Position numbers and translations under genes: made by a program
Part shown: one piece after another, positions 56,067-64,000 of the stretch
Layout: each line of letters opens with the position of its first letter
Numbering within the stretch: the stretch's first letter is position 1
Notes under the pieces: generated by a model
Seen by the model: only the letters and a program-made list of their open reading frames with translations
What the model was told of the DNA's origin: nothing
Databases searched by the model: none
Assembly: GCA_017979445.1 (NCBI GenBank)
Contig: CM030711.1
Span: 43,633,560-43,697,559, forward strand
Length of the DNA: 64,000 nt
Direction: 5' to 3'
Source of the DNA: Akebia trifoliata
Taxonomy: Eukaryota; Streptophyta; Magnoliopsida; Ranunculales; Lardizabalaceae

Positions 56067-57653
56067 GATCCATTCCATCAGAGCACAGATGGTAAGATCA
56101 TTCTCGTCCCCATATTTCTTTCTGATGTTATGATCAATGTAGACACTCTTGTGCTTTTGGATGTTCCATTGATTATATTTGTAATTCTTTCTAATTTGGC
56201 TTCAAATACTGTTAGAATCAATATTCAAATAATTCTACTGACAAACATGACTGGTATGGTTTCTTTCTGCTCGAGGTTGTTAAGAAGACAAGAATCTATT
56301 GTGGTGATCTCTCTGTAACCTGGTGCCTGCTGAGTACAGCCTCTGCCTTTGAAGCCTTTTCAATGTTATTAAAATTCTTGAAGCATGGATGATTTTGAAG
56401 TGTTGCAGGCCCCTGCCTCTGAAACAGGTGAGTCATGCTTCTTTCTCCACCTCTATGGAACCAAGGCATTTTATTTTTCAAGATTTATCATTTTGAACAT
56501 GATAGCATAGTTATGTGTTGGACGCATGCTAACACTTTCTTAAACAAATCTTAGTTTATTGAAAATGTTCTGATTCCAGTTGTTACCTTTGTATTGGGCA
56601 TACAATTATAACATACACCAGCTTGTTCAAAAGTTTTTAGTAACATATTTCTCTTCATATGGAATGAACTGTCCAGCTTGTTGGTGTCATGCTTGTGTTA
56701 GGTCAGTATGTCTGGCACTTAGTGTTGGTGCTGTGCAGCATTTCAACCTCTTTGATTTCCCAGTAAAGAAAACCTCCTTGCCAGACTTTAGAAAACTTCA
56801 GTCACTTATTACTATGTTCTTCCACGTGCCTCTGTTTACCTTTCTATCGGAAAGTAACCTAACACTGATATCCCTCATTTCTTTTAAAGTTTTTCGAAAC
56901 CTATTTGGTCTGAAATGAAAATGGAATGGTAAGGAAGTTATTAGCTAGGAGGTTTTTTATAATGCCTTAAAATTTTATTTTTTCATAACTAAAATATGTG
57001 GTAAAAGTCGTAAAATAATTATTTAAAGTATCCAATTGATCGATTCAACTAATTTATTGTTATTGTTATCAATATTATTACTATTATTTTTTGGTTGCTA
57101 AAAGAGTTATTTATTAAAGGGGCAAAAGACTATGTCAACAAGAAAAACACTCTCTGATTATAGAGGAAATCATCGAGGTGAGTAGAAACTACTCAAGGCA
57201 ATCTGTTACTTGAGAGCATGGTTCAAAGTTTCATGCCGTTTCTAAATGTTTTAGCAGGACATTCTGGTTTCAGTTGAGACTGGAAAAAACATTGACTTCG
57301 AGACATTGAATGTTTTGGATCGTCTCTGAATATTTCAGAATGATTTGGAATGTTTCAAAATGAGAAACCTTGCTCAAGAGTTGGTTGGCACACGATTTTG
57401 AAACATATATAGAAGTGAATCTGACAATAATCATGCCTACACTTAGAAAGACATTGTTAACTTCGTTGGAGGTTGCCACTTGGGTGGTCTTTATTTATTG
57501 TAGCCTTTTATTTTGAATTGACTCTACTGATGTCACTCCTTATGTGACCTCGATTGATGCACTCTATCATTTATTGATTGATTTCATAAGAAATAATGTG
57601 TGGTTGGTGTGGGTTTATCCCATGTCTTAATGAGGGTGAGAAGAGAAATTATT

Positions 57654-57656
<3 letters not shown>

Positions 57657-57719
<63 letters not shown>
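57657..57719. repeat. (GA)n microsatellite, about 31 units
   Basis: An uninterrupted GA repeat of 63 bp within the large 3'UTR intron of SMG7. It creates an artificial Arg-Glu frame that should not be annotated as a protein. Confidence 0.97.
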
Positions 57720-57723
<4 letters not shown>

Positions 57724-59204
57724 CGATGAAGGGAGATAAAAAAATGGAATTTGATTTAGGAAAAATAAGGGATTTAGGGAAATCTGATCGGGGATTAGGT
57801 TAAGGATTTGGGTGACAATAGGAATAGCGTTTCCGATTAGAATATTTTGAAATTACAAGGTTGAGGGTATTGGGTATAGGGTAGATTTGGTTTAGGAGAT
57901 TAATGAAGTAAGGGTCAAAGAAAGTGGGGAAGGATTAAAGGGTAAAACAAAATGGGGTTTGTAGGTTTCAAAAATCAAGAATCAAGAAAGGGGTTTCAAG
58001 AATCCAAGACTTTAAGAAATTAAGAATCAAGAAAACAAAATTTATGGGTTGAGTTCTTGAAAGGATTAGAGGGTTCTTGAAGGTTTCTTGATCTTTCACA
58101 AATAAACAAAAAAAAATAGAGAATAATGAGAAGATTAAAGAAAAAAAAATGATATTTACCTTGGAATCACCCCAATGATTTTCATGGCATCAACTACATT
58201 TAATGCACCAACATCCAAAAGAAAACATAAACTTCTATAATTTGTTTATTCCATTCCTTCTCTGTCAATAAACCCTAATACAATCTATAAATAAGGAAAA
58301 TCAACCTAGAGTCCTAATAAAATTAAAATACCTAATTTTCGTAAAACTCTCTTCTAAATTTTCAACCCTAAGAAACTTAAATAAAACACACTCTAAAGTT
58401 ACCGAACTGCCTCTAAATATTATATTAAGACCATGGGCCAATAAACATGAAAATAAGCTCTTAAAACATAAAAATAAAGTCTTTAAACAACTCAAAACTA
58501 AAAAAACAACGAATCTAAAATAATCTTGACGATAATTAAATGAAAAGCTAAATAATTACAAATGTTTCGTCGAAACCCTTGACTGTTGACTTGATTTGTG
58601 CTCCGCATTAATGGGTCAAGCCATTGATGTGAGAGAATAAGGGACAAGCCTTGTGGATGAGAGAGAGAGTGTGAGGGCAGACCCATAGGGTGGAGAGAGC
58701 ATAGGGGCTAAGCCACCTATCCATGGGATAGAGGGGGTTGACCTCTATGTAAGGGTTGAACCATGGGATAGGGAGGTCGAGCTGTGGGATAGGGAGGTTG
58801 GCCACTATATAAGGGCTGAGCCACCTATGACATGGATGGGGTGTTGGCCTTTTGCTTTATCCCTCTTTTGATTGGGTTTGGGTCGGATTGGACTTGGGTC
58901 AGATCTTTGCGCATCTCGAGGTAATTTATTTCCATCCCTAGGTTTGTTTTGCTAATCCCTAGCACTTAGTGTTGGATCTCTTTCAGCACTGAAATATATA
59001 TACATACAGAAACTGTCGGTAAAATTTCGTGTTGGACGTTGTGAAAATGGAAATATTTTGGTATATTTCATAGAAATGTGTCGAAATTTAATACTACCAT
59101 TGTTGGATTTTTTTTTGTGTGTGTGTGGTAAATATAAAAAATCTCGACGGCATTTTGGTCTCTATGCAAAAAATGCCTTTTAAATAATGAAATTAAGTTT
59201 TTGA

Positions 59205-59350
59205 TATTACAAAAATACCATCCAACAAGTGCAAATATACCCTTACCTTTTGCACTTCAAGACAAAAAATTAAGGCCATTCTTTTGGAAGTCCATATTTG
59301 TGGGAGATTGCTAATGGTATTACAAAAATACCATCCAACAAGTACAAATA
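59205..59350. repeat. Direct 33-bp repeat pair
   Basis: TATTACAAAAATACCATCCA and its next 13 bp occur at 59205-59237 and 59318-59350 with one mismatch, 113 bp apart. They lie in the last SMG7 3'UTR intron. Upstream, 58600-58860 has degenerate repeats of CCATGGGATAGGGAGGT. Confidence 0.85.
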
Positions 59351-60503
59351 TAGGTATAATGTAACATCCTCCCATGCTTATCTTTTCCATTAATAATCTT
59401 ATGTGTTGTCTTTTAGTGAAAAGGGCAAATGGTAATTTGGTCTTTTGGATGTTAAATGTTATCTTTTTTTGGAAAAGGTAAGGGCATTTTTGAAACATTT
59501 TTCAGATGTTATACTTATTTGAGACTTTCCAAACAAATTACCAATGGTGACTTGACTGTTTGATTTTTTCATGGATATTTTTAACTTGTTCCGTTCTGAA
59601 ACCAGTTATTAAATTAAGAAGAAAGGAAACTTGTGGGCTTAGGTGTCCATTTTATTGGATTTCTATAGATTCTCACTCTTTTTGTAATTTGATCATCTGA
59701 AACTTCCTCAATTTCCAGATCAATTCCATCAGCAAGCTTCAGAATATTTTATAATCTGTTGGAGCAATGGCATTAAATTATTCTAAAAGAAATGTTGCTT
59801 TTTCTATGAATAATTTACCAATAATTCTCTACTTATTTTTGCAGCTGGTGCCGAGCTTTCCAGACTGGAGGGGGATGAAATCGTGAAGGGAGTATTTAAA
59901 TGGGATATTTATATGGAAAAGTAATGCCTTGTCTGGTTGGACAAGCTGGAGATATAAATCCTGGACGAGGTTTGCAGTCTTAGTTTCCAAGAACTTGGGT
60001 GGATCAAAGTGAACTAGTTATTCTACTAAGCCATTGACGAAGGGATATCAATCATTGTCAGCATTTTACTGTCACCAACAATAGTAGGAGCACCCTAGTG
60101 GATGATATGTTATACATCTGATCTGTGTTAGCTGCTTGAAGATTCAGAGGAGCGTTAAGTGGGATGGTTGCTGGATTTGTGGTTGAGTTTCTCTCAAGTC
60201 AAATGCCGACTTTAAAATTATAGTAAGTACATGTAGCTAGGGTTTCTTATGCACTATGGTTTGTTGATTAAAGACTTTTACTATGCTTGTCGAAGTATGA
60301 TAACAGACATAGGGCTCTCAGACCATCAGACGTGTTTGGTCTGAAGGTAGATTTGAACCCTTTTATAAAATAACAATATATTACTAGTTTGGAATATATA
60401 TCCTTATAGCATCGGTTCCTTCCCTTCTTTGTTCTTTTCTATATACAATTGTGAGCTAGCTTTCGGAACAGATTCAGGTCATAAATGTCTTACAAAAATT
60501 TAC

Positions 60504-61170
60504 TATGCTTTTCTATGTTTGGCTTACCTCCTACGCAGAGAATTCCCTAGCGGGATCTATTAGTTGGTCCAGGTTAGTTCCCTCTAAAGTATCTTTTTTT
60601 GTTTGGTTGGCTAATTTGGGTAGGATCCTTACGTTGGATAATTTGATTGTGCGGGGTTGGATCATTCCCAATTGTTGCCCTCTTTGTATGAATGATGGGG
60701 AATCTGTCGATCATATGTTGATCCATTGCTCATTTTCTTATAATATTTGGTCGAAATTCCTTGGTCTCTTCGGTTTGAATTGGGTTCCTTCTCGTAAGTT
60801 CTCCTCGTTGTTAGTAGAATGGACTAGTAACGTTTTCCACTCCAGAAAAATGATTCTTTGGGCTTTGCTCCCCTCGGCTATCGCTTGGGAGATCTAGAAC
60901 GAAAGAAATAACAGAGTGTTCAATAATCAGAGTAACAGTTCTCATGCAGGTTTTTTGGAGATCTTGGGTTTGTTATACCTTTGGTCAAAGCAGCATATAG
61001 AGTTTGCGGGCACTACATTTGATGATTTTGTGTTTAGATGTCACTCATTTTGTAATTACTAATGTTGTTTTTCTTTTCTTTATTGTTCTTATTTGAGGCT
61101 TTCTCGGCCTCTTTGTTTCTTATTTCCCCTTTCTGATCAATATATTATACTTTTCAAAAAAAAAAAAAAA
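60504..61170 (+). mobile_element. 5'-truncated LINE with poly(A) tail and 20-bp target duplication
   Basis: A perfect 20-bp direct repeat, AATGTCTTACAAAAATTTAC, lies at 60484-60503 and 61171-61190, and the insert ends in a poly(A) tract. This is the signature of target-primed reverse transcription. The insert encodes only the end of the LINE pol: VPSKVSFFVWLANLGRILTL, then CCPLCMNDGESVDHMLIHC (the zf-RVT zinc-binding motif). A stop stands where the usual EIW-NERNN has Trp, then FDDFVFRCHS. It lies just past or within the end of the SMG7 transcript. Confidence 0.93.
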
Positions 61171-61190
61171 AATGTCTTACAAAAATTTAC

Positions 61191-63475
61191 CCAGAATGAC
61201 TTGCTTAGGCATGCATAGAGTGATCTCTCAAAACCAATTTATTCCCTGATATTTTTATTTCTGATCTGATGATATATATATCTAGCTGTAAATATGATGC
61301 TTTGTATTGCTATCTTGTTCACACTGAAAAATCCTTCTCAATGGCTCATTGGTATCGAAAAGAAGTTCAAACTAATGAGCCGATGTCAGTCGATTCTGAA
61401 TCTTCTTCTGTTGTTACGCAACCTGAGGTCTATGAAAGGCATTACTAACTCTAGCAATCCTCGTCAGGAGATTGATTTTCAAAAACTTTGGCCTCTCTCT
61501 ACGTCCAGCCACAAACTCCACTACTCGTTTTTCCGTTTTTTCAACATACCCTTGGGCTTTAATATAGATTTGAGACAATTTCACAGTAATTCTATAACCA
61601 ATTATAATCTTTAGGTTATTTAGGCGATTTTTTAGAATATCGCCTGGCCTGTTCAAGCTTCCACATCTCTTCTACATACATACTGCCATTGACTGATGGA
61701 TGCAATTATCTTGCTTTTATTTTAATTATTAATTATTAAATTTTTTTTATATCATCTGTCATTAGGTGTTGTAGGTTAAGTGTGCATGAGTAGGCAAGGT
61801 AGCCGTCCCTTATCTTATTTGTTTGTCAGTGGTGGTGTTGCAAAAGCAAGATGGGATGGGGTGCTGTTTGGACACATCTTTGCTAATATTTCAATGATGA
61901 TTGAACAAAGTATGGTCGGATCTGATATTAGTGATGAAGAGTGTGTTTGGTCCTCTGATAATAATTTGCTGGTTGTTGGTTTCGAAAAAAGAAAAGAAAA
62001 AACTATGAAGTAGAGTTTTGAAAGAGTAATCTACTTCAAGAAAACACTATAGTAGTCTTCCTTGATCTTTCCAAAGGTATACCTTGTATGGTACAACTAT
62101 TACAAAGTGAACATCAGAATGGCTAATAACATATGTAAAGACAATTATAAGAATTTAAATAATCGTGATATGCATATTTTAGACGGGTTTATAATAAAAA
62201 ATAAACTATTCTTGAACTTCAAAATTATATTTATTCAATTGATAAAAAATTAAGTAAATAGAGAATGGTGGAATTAGCCACATCAGTGTTTTAAGAATGG
62301 TTAACTGGTTCAATCCTATCCCCAAACCTAGATAATATAGGTGTTAAAAATCAGCTGAGACAACTCGACTAGGTGGAAGTTCAACCTGACTTGATGTACA
62401 AACTCAATAGCATCAATGATCGAATTGTCTTGGAAACTTGATGAATCAATTCAAAAGTTCATCAAGTTATATCTAATTTTGTGCGTGTGTTTTTGTGTTT
62501 TTTTTTTTCAATCTCTACTATGTTATATTTATGTCTTTCTTTGAAAAATAAAAGCATGAGTCATGCTGGAGTAACATTGAAATGTACATCAATTCTGACT
62601 GAGTTATGTGCACCACCCCATCTGAATGTACAATCAGGCAGACTGAGTTGAATGTAACTTAAAGCGTTATTTTAGTATACATTTTACAGGCAGACTGAGT
62701 TGAATCATGAGTTATTGAGTTGACTTGACCCACTGGTCATGATATTCAACCTGACGGACATCTGAATCAGACTTTGGAGTTCTAAAACATTGCTTTATAA
62801 CAAATATGTGATTTAACAAATAATTATTACACAAACATCCATTTTATATTTGTCTCTCATACATGGTCCAACTTACTTTCAACGATCAACAAAGTCAATT
62901 AATCGATGGCTAGCATTCATTTGTTAAGAAAGATGACCACTGTATTTAATGGTCTTGATTGATAATCGTCTACAATAGATATTATGATGCAATGGATGGG
63001 TATCAAATTTTTTCTTATTTATTAAATTTGGAAGAAAAGGGCATGGCCATTCTCACGTTCAACTTACCTTTAGGAGTACGTTATTCTCTTAAGAAAATCA
63101 CCACGGCATCCTATTTTCCATTTGGGTTTTGGACATTTTCATAAAATTTAATTAAGCTAATTTATAAACTAGACTTGGAAATTTGTCTAGTTTACATTAC
63201 ATCCAAAATAAAGTATGCTACTATATTAGATTGCTTCGATGTGACATTCAATGTGTCTTAATGTGTGCCCTCAGGGCACATGTTGACAGCACCTTTATTT
63301 TACGTATATTTCCAAACAAAACCAGTCGATTTTGGGACCAATTCACACTAAAAAAGTAAAAACATGCATCAAAGTCAAAAATCCAACCACAAGTGTCACG
63401 GGTTCTCTAGTTCTTCACAGGGTCGATTCCAATAAAGCCCTCTCTCTCTCTCTCTCTCTCTCTGCCTGCCACAAA
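61191..63475. other. Intergenic DNA between SMG7 and the NPC gene
   Basis: There is no supported gene. At 61320-61600 two frames look faintly protein-like (WYRKEVQTNEPMSVDSESSS in one; RQEIDFQKLWPL in another), possibly a frameshifted gene relic I cannot name. At about 62287-62795, AGTGTTTTAAGAA and (reversed) AATGTTTTAGAACT suggest a decayed MITE; CAGGCAGACTGAGTTGAAT occurs twice inside it. A (CT)n tract at 63439-63463 belongs to the NPC leader. Confidence 0.4.
63439..63463 (+). promoter_or_regulatory. CT-repeat in the NPC leader
   Basis: (CT)n lies 13-37 bp before the NPC start codon. Pyrimidine patches are common in plant core promoters and leaders. No clear TATA box was assigned. Confidence 0.5.
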
Positions 63476-64000
63476 ATGTCGATCAAGCTCTCTCTAATGG
63501 CGATAATACATTTTCTCCTGCTCTATCACTCAACCTCCACAAACCCCATCAAAACAGTAGTAATTCTAGTAATGGAAAACCGCTCATTCGACCATATGCT
63601 TGGATGGATGAAACAAATCAATCCAGAAATCAATGGTGTCGATGGAACCGAATCCAATCCTCTCTCCACAACTAACCCCAATTCCCCACTTATCCTCTTC
63701 GAAAACCAATCTCACTACATCGACCCATACGACCCAGGCCACTCTTTCCAAGCCATCCAAGAACAAATCTTTGGCTCCAACAAATCCTCTCTTCCACTCA
63801 TGAACGGCTTCGCTCAACAAGCCTTCTCCAGCACAAACTCCACCAATTCCTCTCAAAGCGTCATGAACGGTTTCCTCCCTGAAATGGTCTCTGTTTACAA
63901 GACACTCGTGTCAGAATTCGCAGTTTTCGATCGATGGTTCGCTTCTGTTCCTTCTTCAACACAACCCAATCGACTCTACGTCCACTCAGCCACCTCACAC
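63476..64000 (+). CDS. Non-specific phospholipase C (NPC family), N-terminal 175 residues
   Basis: NPCs hydrolyse phosphatidylcholine and related lipids to diacylglycerol and a phosphorylated head group, and they act in phosphate starvation and lipid signalling. The frame is open to the window edge. It begins [19 protein letters not shown], a hydrophobic signal peptide (about 1-23). The conserved phosphoesterase motif [13 protein letters not shown] follows at about residues 35-47, then [46 protein letters not shown] and [16 protein letters not shown] is the second family motif. Downstream motifs (DExxGxxDHV, GxRVP) lie outside the window. The signal peptide and wording resemble the NPC2/NPC6 group more than cytosolic NPC3-5, but I cannot decide the member. 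The first ATG is chosen because it precedes the signal peptide directly. Confidence 0.94.
   Translation, partial: MSIKLSLMAIIHFLLLYHSTSTNPIKTVVILVMENRSFDHMLGWMKQINPEINGVDGTESNPLSTTNPNSPLILFENQSHYIDPYDPGHSFQAIQEQIFGSNKSSLPLMNGFAQQAFSSTNSTNSSQSVMNGFLPEMVSVYKTLVSEFAVFDRWFASVPSSTQPNRLYVHSATSH

Larger units (their letters stand above)
56067..60480 (+). promoter_or_regulatory. SMG7 3'UTR with two probable introns
   Basis: After the TGA (56064-56066) comes GCACAGATG|GTAAGAT, a strong donor at 56092. A candidate acceptor GTGTTGCAG ends at 56408, giving a 19-nt exon 56409-56427, then GTGAGT, and a strong acceptor TATTTTTGCAG ends at 59844. Junctions would lie 25 and 44 nt after the stop. Introns in the 3'UTR are described for plant SMG7 and linked to feedback through NMD (from memory of the literature). 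The small exon is the least certain part. The polyadenylation site is not determined. Confidence 0.5.

Noticed and set aside
56409..56427. Annotating the 19-nt 3'UTR exon as certain
   Set aside because: It rests only on flanking AG and GT signals with a weak pyrimidine tract; direct splicing from 56091 to 59845 is equally possible.
57600..57803. Arg-Glu repeat protein
   Set aside because: It is simply the translation of the (GA)n microsatellite.
63584..63856. Minus-strand 90-codon open frame at the right end
   Set aside because: It is a shadow of the NPC coding sequence, which is open on the plus strand to the window edge and shows the ENRSFDH motif.

Overview
This window is plant nuclear DNA. 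It is AT-rich, its genes are split by GT-AG introns, and it is full of retrotransposon and MITE debris. Three plant proteins are recognisable, and all are ordinary angiosperm housekeeping genes. The residues look dicot-like, but I cannot name the species. Nothing here is bacterial or phage: no operons, no CRISPR array, and I recognised no tRNA or rRNA gene.

Layout. (1) Positions 554-25977, minus strand: the first 12 coding exons (723 residues) of plastid ferredoxin-dependent glutamate synthase (Fd-GOGAT). The gene runs off the left edge. Its exons splice in consistent phase. Intron 8 is about 12.9 kb and holds a LINE fragment, two Ty1/copia pieces arranged as a large inverted repeat, a hAT-type MITE inside a copia integrase, and a four-layer nest: a copia LTR split by an AT-rich element, which itself holds a Harbinger-like MITE and a Ty3/gypsy element. 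(2) About 26.2-46.8 kb: a 20-kb stretch with no gene I can support. It carries foldback (long inverted repeat) elements, several MITE families and a 1.17-kb solo LTR with an intact 5-bp target duplication. (3) About 46.8-60.5 kb, plus strand: SMG7, an EST1-like nonsense-mediated decay factor (979 residues, five coding exons). It has an intron in the 5'UTR and probably two in the 3'UTR, and its introns contain antisense LINE fragments. A 5'-truncated LINE with a perfect 20-bp target duplication lies just downstream. (4) 63476 to the right edge, plus strand: the start of a non-specific phospholipase C (NPC) gene.

The three genes share no pathway. Fd-GOGAT assimilates ammonium in chloroplasts, SMG7 works in mRNA quality control, and NPC cleaves membrane phospholipids. 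The points that merit a second look are the nested insertions, where target duplications give an unambiguous order of events; a group of foldback elements that share a short core but carry different arms; and the mRNA layout of SMG7, with an overlapping upstream ORF and introns after the stop codon, which fits self-regulation through NMD. I found no convincing new biological system.
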